Source of the DNA: Fictibacillus macauensis ZFHKF-1
Lineage (GTDB): Bacteria > Bacillota > Bacilli > Bacillales > Fictibacillaceae
Length of the DNA stretch: 64,000 nt
Direction: 5' to 3'
Assembly (NCBI RefSeq): GCF_000269865.1
Contig: NZ_AKKV01000020.1
Coordinates: 248,001-312,000, forward strand
Positions within the stretch are counted from its first letter, which is position 1. Each line of letters opens with the position of its first letter. This document shows, piece after piece, positions 26,876-37,997 of the stretch. A program made the position numbers and the translations under genes. The notes under the pieces were generated by a model, which worked only from the letters and a program-made list of their open reading frames with translations, did not search any database and was not told the origin of the DNA.

Positions 26876-26887
26876 AAGTTAACTTTC

Positions 26888-26921
26888 AAAAAAAATAACC
26901 GGAAGCATGGAAATGCTCCCG
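26888..26921 (-). terminator. Intrinsic terminator after rarD
   Basis: CGGGAGCAT/ATGCTTCCG stem with a 4-nt loop and a T-rich tract (TTATTTTTTTT) on the minus strand. Confidence 0.85.
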
Positions 26922-26928
26922 ATTTCAG

Positions 26929-27861
26929 CTACATACTATAGGTTTTACGCTTATTTTTGGGCTGTAAGCGCACCATCCACTTATGTTTAGAAAAAGAAAA
27001 AAGAAGAAGTGCCAACCAAATAAAGCAAAAAGCAATGAGATGAACCGTTGAAAATAGTTCATGATATAAGAATACGCCTAATAAAAGCATAATAGATGGC
27101 GCGATATATTGTAAAAAGCCAACCATTGCAAGCGAAATTCGTTGTGCACCTGATGCAAAAAACAAGAGCGGAATGGCCGTCGCTATGCCTGCACATAAAA
27201 TGAGCGCGTTAATGCCAGCTCCTGAGGTTGCAAAAACGCCAAAGCCACGCTGTCCCCAAAACAGAAGAAATAGCAGCGCTAGCGGCGTTACAAACATCGT
27301 TTCATACGTTAAACCAAGCACCGCATCATAATTACCCAATTTTTTTACTAACCCATATAAACCAAAACTTAAGGCAAGTGATAAAGCAATCCATGGAAAG
27401 TGACCGTATTGAATGGTTAACATCAATACACCAATCAACGCCACACCAAATGAAGCTTTCTGCCAAAAGTTTAACTTTTCTTTTAACACAATAATGCCAA
27501 GGAGCACTGAGATAAGCGGATTGATATAATAGCCCATACTCGCTTCAATGACATGATCTGCATTGACGGCCCAAATATAAATAAGCCAGTTCGCACTTAT
27601 CAGTAAAGAAGCGGCTAAAATCGCAAAAAAGTGCTTGCGTTCTGTAAATAATTGTTTTAAATTTTGAAAAAAGGCACGCGTTTTTCCGGTTACAACTACA
27701 ATGATCATCATAAAAACAAAAGACCATACTATTCGATGAGAAAGGAGCTCACCTGCCTCGATGCTATGAAGCGGCTTCCAATAGAGTGGTAAAAATCCCC
27801 ACATGAAATAAGCGAGCGCTGTAAAAATAATCCCCTTCGTGTGCTCTGACTGTTTGTTCAT
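26929..27861 (-). CDS. rarD: RarD/EamA-family drug/metabolite transporter
   Basis: A 310-residue membrane protein with ten hydrophobic segments in two EamA repeats. The opening GIIFTALAYFMWGFLPLYWK and the block LSHRIVWSFVFM are typical of RarD. Substrate unknown; the family was named from chloramphenicol sensitivity data and is presumed to export metabolites. ATG 27861 gives the usual RarD length. An upstream in-frame start at 27930 would add 23 residues without a better SD. Monocistronic. Confidence 0.88.
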   Translation of the reverse strand: MNKQSEHTKGIIFTALAYFMWGFLPLYWKPLHSIEAGELLSHRIVWSFVFMMIIVVVTGKTRAFFQNLKQLFTERKHFFAILAASLLISANWLIYIWAVNADHVIEASMGYYINPLISVLLGIIVLKEKLNFWQKASFGVALIGVLMLTIQYGHFPWIALSLALSFGLYGLVKKLGNYDAVLGLTYETMFVTPLALLFLLFWGQRGFGVFATSGAGINALILCAGIATAIPLLFFASGAQRISLAMVGFLQYIAPSIMLLLGVFLYHELFSTVHLIAFCFIWLALLLFSFSKHKWMVRLQPKNKRKTYSM

Positions 27862-27956
27862 CGATGTACTAACCCCTATCTGTTCAATTTCTATCGTCCT
27901 TATTATAGTGAAGTAAACATCATTGTACAAAAAAAGTGCTCTAAGCTCTTCACCTC

Positions 27957-27990
27957 ATAAAAAAAGACCTTCTTAACGAAGATCTTTTTT
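27957..27990 (-). terminator. Intrinsic terminator overlapping the end of the thioredoxin-fold gene
   Basis: AAAAAAGATCTTC pairs with GAAGGTCTTTTTTT (one G-T) around a 5-nt loop. The 5' arm lies in the last codons of the gene at 27973-28560. Confidence 0.8.
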
Positions 27991-28560
27991 ACGTGCTTGT
28001 TTAAATAATGTTAGCACACTATCGGTGACCGACTGCCATAATTCACGATCGGTAGAAAGACGTTGACGAAAATTTTGATACATAACTTGTTGTGCAGAAG
28101 CAAAGTCTGGATCCTCGCTGTGAGGGAGTTTCGCACGCTCTGCCATAATATGTTCTTGAACAGCCGCAGAGCGCGGTCCCCATACTGCCCATTCCTCACC
28201 ATGTTCATCAAAAAAGATAAACTTGGGAATAGCTCGCGCTGTTCCGTTCGTTAAATAGCGATCCATAAGTTCTAGGTTCTCATCACGAATTAAGTAAGAA
28301 AGCTCAATGTTTGCTGCTTCTGCCATTTTACTAATAACAGGGACACAAAGAAGTGCGTCGCCACACCAATCAGCGGTGAGTACAACCCCTTTAATCTTTT
28401 TAGTAGATAGCAACGCAAGCTCACTTACTTCTGCTTCTGAGAGCGTGTAGTTTTGCTCAATGCTTAACAGTTCTTCTTGATTGGTCGTCATATTTTCAAT
28501 ATAAGCTTCTTTCGTCATTCCTTTTTCAAACCAATACGGCAATGTTTTCATTTTATTCAC
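27973..28560 (-). CDS. Thioredoxin-family protein with a single active-site cysteine region
   Basis: A 195-residue cytosolic thioredoxin-fold protein. The active-site position reads TADWCGDALLCVPV, so instead of WCxxC it has Cys-Gly-Asp-Ala-Leu-Leu-Cys, and the cis-Pro loop follows in ARAIPKFIFFD. This matches the Bacillus thioredoxin-like family annotated as Thioredoxin_9-type rather than classical TrxA. The altered spacing argues against dithiol-disulfide exchange like TrxA. The gene is monocistronic, with AGAGGTG before the ATG. Confidence 0.78.
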   Translation of the reverse strand: MNKMKTLPYWFEKGMTKEAYIENMTTNQEELLSIEQNYTLSEAEVSELALLSTKKIKGVVLTADWCGDALLCVPVISKMAEAANIELSYLIRDENLELMDRYLTNGTARAIPKFIFFDEHGEEWAVWGPRSAAVQEHIMAERAKLPHSEDPDFASAQQVMYQNFRQRLSTDRELWQSVTDSVLTLFKQARKKDLR

Positions 28561-28882
28561 CTCTTGCTTGATTGTAGCGCGTTACGCCTTATTTGAAAAG
28601 TGTACCGCACATAAATCACTGAGTGAAATTTGTACTTTTAAGACGGCAATAAGCAAGCATCTAAACTGTATTATAACAGATTTTCTCTCCGAAGAATGCT
28701 ATAAAAAGTGATATCATTTCTCTGATTGGCCAAAACGCATAATCTTACCTTTTCATTCCAAAAAACAGCTACGTTGTTCACTGTAAGTAGCCTTTCATCC
28801 TAGTCCATTTCGCTTATAATCATCCTTCTCCATCTTCCAGCTATTATACGTTTTTTCTGCTCTATAACAGGATTTGTAACTT
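28561..28882. other. 322-bp intergenic region, mostly without recognised content
   Basis: AT-rich gap between the YjaZ-like and thioredoxin-fold genes. It holds a minus-strand TATAAT (28675-28670) without a clear -35, a likely promoter for the thioredoxin-fold gene. I found no ORF with an SD, no riboswitch consensus and no strong terminator after the YjaZ-like gene. Confidence 0.5.
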
Positions 28883-29707
28883 TCAAGTAAAGAGGTCTTC
28901 AGCGACAAAAGCAGCACTTGGTAACAGCGTTAGCTCTTCAATGGAGAGTGAACTATTTTTTTCCATATAGCGCTCGATTAAGTAGAAGCCTATGGCATAA
29001 CCACCCCAAAACGGCAACCCTTTTTCTTTACTTCCAAACATAAAGGGATCGGTTGCAGCTCCACTACAATCAAGAGAATGTTTAAACGTACTTTCCCATA
29101 AGGAGAGAGCTTCAGACTTTGTTAACGCCTCTTTATATGGCCCGAGATTATGCTCTCCTAGTCTATTCTTAACAAAATGTTCGGCTAAGCCTTCTAGTAT
29201 GAGACGATCAAGTAACGTCTCTTCCTCTTCTGCTCCCCCCACAGCACTCATGCGCCAAAGATGATGATATTCGTGAGTAATGACCGATTTTAACGTGTGA
29301 CGGACGTTTTCTGCTGGGAAAACAACAAATGAAATAATACCATTCCAATCGGTAAAAGCAGAAACGCCACCTAATTTCGAGCGTACGAACGCATCTTGTT
29401 CATCTAACAGAAAGAGGTCAAACTGTACATCCCTTTTCGTAGGATACTGACGCGCTAATGCTTTCAATTCTTCGGTGATCAACCGTTCAAGATCAAGCGC
29501 TTTTATCAATGCTACCTGCTTTTCAAGTACCGAAAGCTCCTTCGTATAGTGAAACAATCCAAAAAATGACATCGTTTCAAATTCCTCTTCCTTAAAACAG
29601 AAGCTAGTTAACAATGTTTCTTTCACGTTCACAGCAGGATTGCCTTTTACAGTTGAAATAAACGTCTCCATTTGTGCAAGACGACCCCTATTTTTCACTA
29701 TACCCAC
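28883..29707 (-). CDS. YjaZ-like DUF2268 putative zinc protease
   Basis: A 274-residue protein with an HExxH zinc motif, THEYHHLWR, and a downstream Glu in LEGLAEHFVKNRLG, the arrangement of the DUF2268/YjaZ family. The N-terminal ~100 residues are mixed alpha/beta without a signal peptide, so it is predicted cytosolic. Bacillus members have no established substrate. GTG 29707 is preferred (AGGGTGG, 5-nt spacing); GTG 29716 and ATG 29671 are alternatives. Confidence 0.8.
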   Translation of the reverse strand: MGIVKNRGRLAQMETFISTVKGNPAVNVKETLLTSFCFKEEEFETMSFFGLFHYTKELSVLEKQVALIKALDLERLITEELKALARQYPTKRDVQFDLFLLDEQDAFVRSKLGGVSAFTDWNGIISFVVFPAENVRHTLKSVITHEYHHLWRMSAVGGAEEEETLLDRLILEGLAEHFVKNRLGEHNLGPYKEALTKSEALSLWESTFKHSLDCSGAATDPFMFGSKEKGLPFWGGYAIGFYLIERYMEKNSSLSIEELTLLPSAAFVAEDLFT

Positions 29708-29756
29708 ATTTACCACCCTTTCTAAAACGACCCTTTTATAGAGACTTTAGTGTATC

Positions 29757-29800
29757 AAAAAAAAAGCAAAAGCAATCCACAATGGACCGCTTTTGCTTTT
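29757..29800 (-). terminator. Intrinsic terminator after the ABC-F gene
   Basis: AAAAGCAAAAGC and GCTTTTGCTTTT arms with an inner CCA/TGG pair, then nine T on the minus strand. Confidence 0.9.
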
Positions 29801-29805
29801 CTACT

Positions 29806-31497
<1,692 letters not shown>

Positions 31498-31524
31498 TTA
31501 TCCTTTTCAAGTGACTATGAATAG

Positions 31525-31556
31525 AAAAAACCTTTACGATCATACGATCATAAAGG
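31525..31556 (-). terminator. Intrinsic terminator after aroA
   Basis: CCTTTATGATC/GATCGTAAAGG stem (31546-31556 with 31531-31541, one G-T) and TTTTTT on the minus strand ends the aroC-aroB-tyrA-aroA unit. Confidence 0.88.
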
Positions 31557-31563
31557 CTCATCA

Positions 31564-32847
31564 TTAGTTTTGTGTTAAGCGCTCTAATTCAGCGAAAAAC
31601 TTCGGATAAGACACCGTTACTGCCTCACTATTCGCAAGGATTGTCTCGCCTTGCGCAATAGAAGCAGCTACCGCTAGCATCATGCCGATGCGATGATCGC
31701 CATGGCTATCAACGTTTGCTCCATGTAATGGCGTTGGACCGTGAATAATCATGCCATCTTCTGTTGCTTCAATGTTTGCTCCCATTTTTGAAAGTTCTTG
31801 AACGACCGTATCGATGCGGTTCGTTTCTTTTACTTTTAATTCAGCAGCATCTTTAATGACCGTTGTACCAGTCGCTTGCGTCGCTGCTAAAGCGATAATC
31901 GGAATTTCATCAATTAAACGAGGAATGAGCTCGCCGCTTACTTCGGTTGCTTGCAACGCGGCGGTTTTTACCGTAAGATCCGCAAACGGTTCTGCTTCTT
32001 CGCCATGCACAGTTAATTGCTCAAGACATGCTCCCATATTGTGTAACACATCAAGTATGCCTGTACGCGTTGGATTTAAGCCAACCTTTTTTAAATGTAG
32101 TGATGAATTGGGCACAATCGATCCTGCTACTAAAAAGAAAGCCGCCGATGAAATATCTCCTGGCACTTCAATTGCAGTAGCACGGAGTGATTGTCCACCA
32201 CGAATGCTAACCGTATTGCCATCAACTTGTACATCTACACCGAACGCTTTTAGCATACGCTCCGTATGGTCACGTGATTTATGAGGCTCGGTTACTGTTG
32301 TCGTTCCACTCGCTTGTAAGCCACCTAAAAGAATAGCAGATTTCACTTGCGCACTTGCGACTGGTGACGTGTACGCCATTCCTTCTGCTTGTCCTCCTCG
32401 AATGCTTAACGGAATAAAATTGGCTTCAGCGCGTCCTTCAATGGCTGCTCCCATCGCTTGTAGCGGCTTTGTTACGCGTTGCATCGGTCGCTTTCCAATT
32501 GAATGATCGCCAATTAAAACAGAATGAAACGGTGTATTCGTTAAAATACCGAGCATTAAACGAATCGTCGTCCCAGAGTTACCCACATCTAACACTTCTG
32601 TAGGCTCCACAAGCCCATCAATTCCTTTTCCTTCTATTATAACGGAGTCTTCATGTTGCTTTATATCCACTCCTAATTTTTTAAAACAAGCTATTGTACT
32701 TAAACAATCATCGCCCGGAAGAAAGCCCGTTACGTTTGTCGTTCCATTCGCAATCGCACCAAACATAACAGATCGATGAGAAATTGATTTATCGCCTGGA
32801 ATAGGAATTTCCCCATTTAGGCCATTCACGCTCTGAAGTTTTTTCAT
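31564..32847 (-). CDS. aroA: 3-phosphoshikimate 1-carboxyvinyltransferase (EPSP synthase)
   Basis: 427 residues, full length. Blocks: [19 protein letters not shown] (1), [15 protein letters not shown] (2, PEP site), [25 protein letters not shown] and [14 protein letters not shown] with [10 protein letters not shown] and [12 protein letters not shown] at the end. It joins shikimate-3-phosphate and PEP in the shikimate pathway. It is last in the aro unit, 12 nt behind tyrA. In Bacillus literature this gene is often called aroE. Confidence 0.97.
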   Translation of the reverse strand: MKKLQSVNGLNGEIPIPGDKSISHRSVMFGAIANGTTNVTGFLPGDDCLSTIACFKKLGVDIKQHEDSVIIEGKGIDGLVEPTEVLDVGNSGTTIRLMLGILTNTPFHSVLIGDHSIGKRPMQRVTKPLQAMGAAIEGRAEANFIPLSIRGGQAEGMAYTSPVASAQVKSAILLGGLQASGTTTVTEPHKSRDHTERMLKAFGVDVQVDGNTVSIRGGQSLRATAIEVPGDISSAAFFLVAGSIVPNSSLHLKKVGLNPTRTGILDVLHNMGACLEQLTVHGEEAEPFADLTVKTAALQATEVSGELIPRLIDEIPIIALAATQATGTTVIKDAAELKVKETNRIDTVVQELSKMGANIEATEDGMIIHGPTPLHGANVDSHGDHRIGMMLAVAASIAQGETILANSEAVTVSYPKFFAELERLTQN

Positions 32848-32859
32848 AGTAACTCTCCT

Positions 32860-33963
32860 TTAAAGTGCTATATAAGTCGTAAACTGCAATGCTTCAAGAC
32901 TATTTTTTGCTTTTTGTCGATCGTCTTCATTTTGAAAACTAATGCGCAAGACGCCGTATATATCTTCGCGCACTTCCATAATCCGAATGTTTGTAATACT
33001 CACTTGGTTTTCCGCAAGAATGGCTGTTACCCGTGAAAGCACCCCAACATCATCAAGAATATCAACGTACAAATCATAAAATGAGCGAATGGCTCCTCGC
33101 TTTTGAATCGGCAGCGCATCGCGGTATTCTTTTGCTCCTGCATAATACGAGTAGAGCTCATGATCGTCCCCTTGCGCTACCCACGAGCGAACGTCTTTCA
33201 TTTCTTCCATCCATTCATCTAAAAAGGTAAGAAGATGCGCTCGATTTTGTTTCGTAATATCTTTCCACATTTCCGGACTGCTTGAAGCAATGCGCGTAAT
33301 ATCTTTAAAGCCACCGGCCGCTAAATCATTTATTTCTTCAAAACTTTCCGCATACCGTTTCGTTTGACGCACTAAACTTGCCGCTACAATATGCGGAAAA
33401 TGACTAACGACACCCGTAAGCAAGTCATGCTGATCGGCATCTAGCGTCATAAATTTCGCACGCGTTCCACGTAACCAGTCTTTTAACTGTTCTAGTTGAT
33501 GAGGCGGTGTGTCGGAAAAAGGTGTTAACATATAAAAGGCGTTTTCAAACAAATGCGCCTTTGCACTAGCAGGGCCTGATTTATGAGAACCGGCCATGGG
33601 GTGTCCGCCAATAAACGTGATACCTTTTTCTACTAAAGCCGAAGCCGCCTTCATAATAGAACCTTTCGTACTACCTACATCCGTTATGATCACACCATCT
33701 TTTAGTGACACATCTGCTAAGTCAACTAACAACTGCTTCGTTACTTCTACCGGTGTTGCTAACAGTAGTAAATCCGCATCTTTTGCCGCTTCGAGCCAGT
33801 CTGTACATCCTTCATCAATAATGAACAGACGCTTAGCGGTTTCAAGGTTAGCCTCACTCCGATCATAGCCTATGATCATACTGTCCGGATGCTGCTGTTT
33901 AATTCCTAAGGCGACCGAGCCACCAATTAATCCTAACCCTACGATAAGAACTCTTTTATTCAC
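32860..33963 (-). CDS. tyrA: Prephenate dehydrogenase with C-terminal ACT domain
   Basis: 367 residues: NAD-binding Rossmann motif GLGLIGGSVAL at the N-terminus, the active-site block GGHPMAGSHKSGP, a dimer-forming helical domain, and a C-terminal ACT domain (about 295-367: VDILDDVGVLSRVTAILAENQVSITNIRI) for feedback control. It converts prephenate to 4-hydroxyphenylpyruvate for tyrosine synthesis. It overlaps aroB by 4 nt. The T-box leader upstream of the unit appears to carry a tyrosine codon. Confidence 0.95.
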   Translation of the reverse strand: MNKRVLIVGLGLIGGSVALGIKQQHPDSMIIGYDRSEANLETAKRLFIIDEGCTDWLEAAKDADLLLLATPVEVTKQLLVDLADVSLKDGVIITDVGSTKGSIMKAASALVEKGITFIGGHPMAGSHKSGPASAKAHLFENAFYMLTPFSDTPPHQLEQLKDWLRGTRAKFMTLDADQHDLLTGVVSHFPHIVAASLVRQTKRYAESFEEINDLAAGGFKDITRIASSSPEMWKDITKQNRAHLLTFLDEWMEEMKDVRSWVAQGDDHELYSYYAGAKEYRDALPIQKRGAIRSFYDLYVDILDDVGVLSRVTAILAENQVSITNIRIMEVREDIYGVLRISFQNEDDRQKAKNSLEALQFTTYIAL

Positions 33964-35060
33964 GCAAACTGCTCCTTGTCTCGCTGTATAAATTGTTGCA
34001 GTGCATTTAATAGTAGAAAGTCGTCTAGCTCTCGTAGATAGGTGTCTCCAATGTTGCGTAATAATACCATTGTTACCTTCCCTGCTGTTGACTTTTTATC
34101 TCGTTTCATTTTCTCTAACAATGCCTCTGCTCTCATACCATCTGGAATACTTGGGTAACCGAGTCGTTTCATCCAAGCCGTAATTTCATCAACCGGCAAC
34201 GTTTCACTGCCGAGATCACGACTTAGTTCAAGCGCAAAACGCATGCCAATGGCCACAGCGTCACCATGTGAAACAACACCGTATCCCGCTTCACTTTCAA
34301 TCGCATGACCGAGGGTATGTCCGAAGTTTAAGATAGCGCGCAAGCCACTTTCTTTTTCATCTTTGGAAACAACATTCGCCTTAATAGCTATCCCTTTTTT
34401 TAACATGTGCACAACATCTTCATCCGTTACGTGCGTTAACGAGGTTACATGGGCTTGTAGCCACGTATAAAACGCTGAATCTTGAATGAGGGCATGCTTA
34501 ATCACTTCAGCAAAACCAGAACGCCATTGTTCATGAGGCAAGGTAACAAGTGTACTCGTATCATAAAATACAGCTTCTGGTTGGTGAAACACGCCAATCA
34601 TATTTTTACCAAGCGGATGATTGATGCCTGTTTTGCCTCCAACAGCACTATCGTGCGCTAGCAGCGTCGTTGGCAGCTGTACAAAGGAAATACCACGCAT
34701 AAACGTACCCGCTACAAAACCAGCTAAATCACCAATCATTCCTCCACCTAGTGCAACAATAAAGGACTTACGATCCACTCCACTTTCAAGAGCGTAGGTG
34801 ATCGCACGATAATAGTTATCAAAAGACTTTCCATGATCGCCATGAGGTACAATGTGATCAAAGATGGGTACCCCTAAAGCCGCTAATGCTTCTTTACTAT
34901 TTTCTAAATAATGAGGCGCTACGTGATCATCGGTAAGAATAAAAATACTTGATGGTAACGACGCTTGCTTCTGAAAAAAAGAAACAAGCGCGTCTAATAA
35001 ATGACTGCCAATCATCACATCATATGATTTTGAAGGCGTTGAAACGTGAACGATTTCCAT
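33960..35060 (-). CDS. aroB: 3-dehydroquinate synthase
   Basis: 366 residues. NAD-binding part includes VPHGDHGKSF and GGGMIGDLAGFVAGTFMRGI; the zinc/active-site part has GFAEVIKHALI, ILNFGHTLGHAIE and a further His in VSHGDAVAIGM. It cyclises DAHP to 3-dehydroquinate. It overlaps aroC by 1 nt and tyrA by 4 nt, so the three are probably translationally coupled. Confidence 0.96.
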   Translation of the reverse strand: MEIVHVSTPSKSYDVMIGSHLLDALVSFFQKQASLPSSIFILTDDHVAPHYLENSKEALAALGVPIFDHIVPHGDHGKSFDNYYRAITYALESGVDRKSFIVALGGGMIGDLAGFVAGTFMRGISFVQLPTTLLAHDSAVGGKTGINHPLGKNMIGVFHQPEAVFYDTSTLVTLPHEQWRSGFAEVIKHALIQDSAFYTWLQAHVTSLTHVTDEDVVHMLKKGIAIKANVVSKDEKESGLRAILNFGHTLGHAIESEAGYGVVSHGDAVAIGMRFALELSRDLGSETLPVDEITAWMKRLGYPSIPDGMRAEALLEKMKRDKKSTAGKVTMVLLRNIGDTYLRELDDFLLLNALQQFIQRDKEQFA

Positions 35061-36229
35061 TAAAACTCACGCGCCTCTTTCATATGACGTTGAACGTTTT
35101 CCTTAATGCGATCAATATGATCAACACCAAATTGTTCAACAATCGCTGCCGCTAGCTCCCAAGCAACGACGGCCTCAGCCACTACACTAGCTGCAGGAAC
35201 TGCACAAGCATCTGAACGCTCAATGCTAGCAGAGAATGGCTCTTTCGTTTCAATATCTACGCTTTGCAGCGGTTTATAGAGCGTCGGAATGGGTTTCATC
35301 ACCCCACGAACAACGATTGGCATGCCTGTTGTCATACCACCTTCAAATCCTCCCGCATTATTCGTACGGCGTGTGTAACCTTTTTCTGCATCCCATAAAA
35401 TTTCATCATGAACTTGACTGCCCGGTTTGTGAGCTGCTTCAAAGCCAATACCAATTTCCGCTCCTTTAAAAGCATTAATGCTCATAATTGCCGCTGCTAA
35501 TTTCGCATCAAGCTTGCGATCGTAATGAACATAACTTCCAACTCCGACAGGCATTCCTTCGACGATTACTTCTACGATCCCGCCAATTGAGTCACCATTT
35601 TTCTTTGCTTCATCAATGGCCGCCATCATCTGTTGTCCTGCTTTTTCATCTAAACAACGAACAGGAGATGCTTCTGTACGAGTTTGTAACGCTTCGATGG
35701 ATTGGTAGTGTAAATCGGTAGCAACAACACCACCAATTTCAATCACATGTCCACCAACAGAAATACCTAGTTCATTTAAGAATCGTTTAGCTACGGCGCC
35801 CGCTGCTACACGCACAGTCGTTTCACGTGCTGACGAACGCTCTAAAACATTTCTCATATCACGATGATTGTATTTAATGGCTCCATTAAGATCGGCGTGT
35901 CCAGGACGAGGACGTGATAGCTGACGTTTTACTTCTTCTCCCTCGTCTTCTAACGGAGCAGCCCCCATAATTTTCGTCCAATGCGTAAAGTCATCATTGG
36001 TTACTGTTAATGTAATCGGCGAGCCTAGTGTACGGCCGTGACGAACACCACTATTAATGGCAACCGTATCTTTTTCAATTTGCATGCGACGTCCACGTCC
36101 ATACCCTTTTTGTCTTCTTAGTAGCTCTTGATCTACATCTTCTGCCGTAAGACTCAGTCCTGCTGGCACCCCTTCTAATATCGTCGTTAATTGTGGTCCA
36201 TGGGATTCTCCTGCTGTTAAATATCTCAT
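35060..36229 (-). CDS. aroC: Chorismate synthase
   Basis: 389 residues, with the FMN-binding signatures [10 protein letters not shown] at the start, [31 protein letters not shown] near 110-140, and [21 protein letters not shown] near 295. It forms chorismate from EPSP with reduced FMN. It is first in the aro unit behind the T-box leader. In Bacillus literature it is also called aroF. In Bacillus subtilis the homologous operon continues with aroH, trp and hisC genes, which are absent here between aroB and tyrA. Confidence 0.97.
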   Translation of the reverse strand: MRYLTAGESHGPQLTTILEGVPAGLSLTAEDVDQELLRRQKGYGRGRRMQIEKDTVAINSGVRHGRTLGSPITLTVTNDDFTHWTKIMGAAPLEDEGEEVKRQLSRPRPGHADLNGAIKYNHRDMRNVLERSSARETTVRVAAGAVAKRFLNELGISVGGHVIEIGGVVATDLHYQSIEALQTRTEASPVRCLDEKAGQQMMAAIDEAKKNGDSIGGIVEVIVEGMPVGVGSYVHYDRKLDAKLAAAIMSINAFKGAEIGIGFEAAHKPGSQVHDEILWDAEKGYTRRTNNAGGFEGGMTTGMPIVVRGVMKPIPTLYKPLQSVDIETKEPFSASIERSDACAVPAASVVAEAVVAWELAAAIVEQFGVDHIDRIKENVQRHMKEAREF

Positions 36230-36270
36230 TATTTATTCCTCCTTATCCTATTGTAGAAAACGGCTGTATA

Positions 36271-36545
36271 CGCAAAAAAGTCCCTGCTACTCTAGCAGGG
36301 ACGAATGTGCATCGCGGTACCACCCTAAATTGCGGAATCGTAGTTCCGCCACTTCTTTTTATATAACGGCTATGCACCGTCCTTACTTAAACAACGGAAG
36401 GTATACCGCGTTTAGGTAAGGAATGCTCGAGGGTGTAATTCGATTTCTTCTTTGTGCTGATTTCCACCAACCATCAGCTCTCTATGAAACAGGGAGAAGA
36501 ATTCTACTGTTGCCTGTCATTGCGTGTTTCTATAATAAATTTTAA
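36271..36545 (-). ncRNA. T-box riboswitch leader of the aro operon (probable tyrosine specifier)
   Basis: On the minus strand the leader has the T-box core GGGTGGTACCGCG (about 36310-36330) and ends in the terminator GTCCCTGCTA/TAGCAGGGAC plus TTTTTT (36302-36275). Stem I carries GAGAGC and a TTGGTGG loop, and a GTAGAA/GAA S-turn pair flanks the specifier loop. The specifier reads TAC (Tyr) followed by A. The Stem III-like hairpin GCGGAA/TTCCGC is also visible. Uncharged tRNA-Tyr would favour the antiterminator. Codon choice was made by eye, so Tyr is likely but not proven. Confidence 0.92.
36280..36302 (-). terminator. T-box terminator hairpin
   Basis: Perfect 10-bp stem (36280-36289 with 36293-36302) with a 3-nt loop and six T after it on the minus strand. 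Confidence 0.93.
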
Positions 36546-36549
36546 AGAT

Positions 36550-36578
36550 ACTTTAACACTTAAAAGCGTGAATGTAAA
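36550..36578 (-). promoter_or_regulatory. SigA-type promoter for the T-box/aro operon
   Basis: TTTACA (36578-36573), 17-bp spacer, TAAAGT (36555-36550) on the minus strand. Confidence 0.7.
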
Positions 36579-36627
36579 GAGAAAACGTCTTTTTTTATTT
36601 TCTCCAAAAAAAACACTTCATAATCAC

Positions 36628-36657
36628 TTGACAAGATGATATTTGGTGCTTTAAAGT
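36628..36657 (+). promoter_or_regulatory. SigA-type promoter for the DAHP synthase gene
   Basis: TTGACA (36628-36633) and TAAAGT (36652-36657), spacer 18 bp. The resulting ~125-nt leader has a TGACGA/TCGTCA hairpin (about 36737-36755) before the SD but no recognised riboswitch. Confidence 0.65.
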
Positions 36658-36787
36658 AGCAAACAATTACATTAAAATTTTTCACCATGCGCTGTCTCAT
36701 CATGACTTTACGCATGATCAGCAATTAGGTTAGACATTGACGAATGAACTCGTCATGAATATAGGAGTCCCCGAGGAGGAACACACA

Positions 36788-37861
36788 ATGGCAAAAGAAC
36801 TTGAAACATTACGTAGTGAAATCGAAGTAATTGATCATGAAATTTTAGAACTGCTCAACAAACGCGCCACAGTCGTTCAAGAAATTGGTAAATTAAAAGA
36901 AATGCAAGGCGTAAAACGCTTTGATCCAGTGAGAGAGCGTAAATTGTTAAATATTATCGCTGAACACAACAAAGGACCGTTTGAAACGTCCACGTTACAA
37001 TACATTTTCAAACAAATCTTTAAAGCAAGCCTTGAACTTCAAGAAGACGATAACCGTAAAGCATTGCTCGTATCTCGTAAGAAAAAGCCAGAAAATACGA
37101 TTGTCGATGTAAAAGGTGTTGCCATTGGAACAGGCGAACAGCATTTCGTTATGGGGCCATGTGCGGTTGAAAGCTATGACCAAGTAAAACAAGTAGCACA
37201 AGCCATGAAAGCACAAGGCTTAAAATTGATGCGCGGTGGCGCCTTCAAACCTCGTACATCTCCATACGATTTCCAAGGTCTAGGTATGGAAGGATTACGC
37301 ATTTTACGTCAAGTAGCTGACGAAGAAAACTTAGCGATCATTTCTGAAATTTTAAACCCAAATGATCTCGAAGAAGCATTAAATTACGTTGATGTAGTAC
37401 AAATTGGTGCACGTAACATGCAAAACTTTGAATTGTTAAAAGAAGCAGGTAAAATTAATAAACCAATCTTACTAAAACGCGGTCTGGCAGCAACTATTGA
37501 AGAATTCATGTACGCAGCTGAGTACATTTTGGCACAAGGAAATGACCAAATTATTTTATGTGAACGCGGTATTCGTACGTACGAACGCGCAACACGTAAC
37601 ACGCTTGACATTTCCGCTGTTCCAATTTTGAAGAAAGAAACACACCTTCCTGTTATGGTTGATGTAACGCATTCTACAGGTCGTCGTGATCTTCTTATTC
37701 CTGCCGCAAAAGCAGCACTTGCCATTGGGGCAGACGGTGTTATGGCAGAAGTTCATCCAGATCCAGCTGTTGCGCTTTCTGATTCTGCACAACAAATGAA
37801 CATTCCTCAATTCAATGAATTTCTTGAAGAAGTTCGCAAACACGCTGTTGTACATGCATAA
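36788..37861 (+). CDS. aroG: Bifunctional DAHP synthase/chorismate mutase
   Basis: 357 residues. Residues 1-90 are an AroQ-type chorismate mutase ([30 protein letters not shown]); residues ~110-357 are a type Ib DAHP synthase barrel ([55 protein letters not shown]). It makes DAHP from PEP and erythrose-4-phosphate; the mutase domain allows feedback by chorismate or prephenate. ATG 36788 has GAGGAGG at 8 nt. It is divergent from aroC. Bacillus literature calls this gene aroA. Confidence 0.96.
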   Translation: MAKELETLRSEIEVIDHEILELLNKRATVVQEIGKLKEMQGVKRFDPVRERKLLNIIAEHNKGPFETSTLQYIFKQIFKASLELQEDDNRKALLVSRKKKPENTIVDVKGVAIGTGEQHFVMGPCAVESYDQVKQVAQAMKAQGLKLMRGGAFKPRTSPYDFQGLGMEGLRILRQVADEENLAIISEILNPNDLEEALNYVDVVQIGARNMQNFELLKEAGKINKPILLKRGLAATIEEFMYAAEYILAQGNDQIILCERGIRTYERATRNTLDISAVPILKKETHLPVMVDVTHSTGRRDLLIPAAKAALAIGADGVMAEVHPDPAVALSDSAQQMNIPQFNEFLEEVRKHAVVHA

Positions 37862-37871
37862 ATGTAAGACT

Positions 37872-37897
37872 AGCCTCTCTTTAGAGAGGCTTTTTTT
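37872..37897 (+). terminator. Intrinsic terminator after the DAHP synthase gene
   Basis: AGCCTCTC/GAGAGGCT stem and TTTTTTT. Confidence 0.93.
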
Positions 37898-37958
37898 ATT
37901 GTTCTCAAGTGTAGCATACATCCTTATAAAATTCCCTTCCTTTTTTCAGGAAAGAATG

Positions 37959-37967
37959 TGATATAAT
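37959..37967 (+). promoter_or_regulatory. Extended -10 promoter for the MATE gene
   Basis: TG, one base, then TATAAT (37962-37967) lies ~30 nt before the start codon; the -35 is poor. Confidence 0.55.
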
Positions 37968-37997
37968 GCTACAATCAACGATAAAAGGAACGATGCT

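Noticed and set aside
31814-32284. 156-codon frame antisense to aroA
   Set aside because: Shadow of conserved EPSP synthase codons; no start signal or family resemblance.
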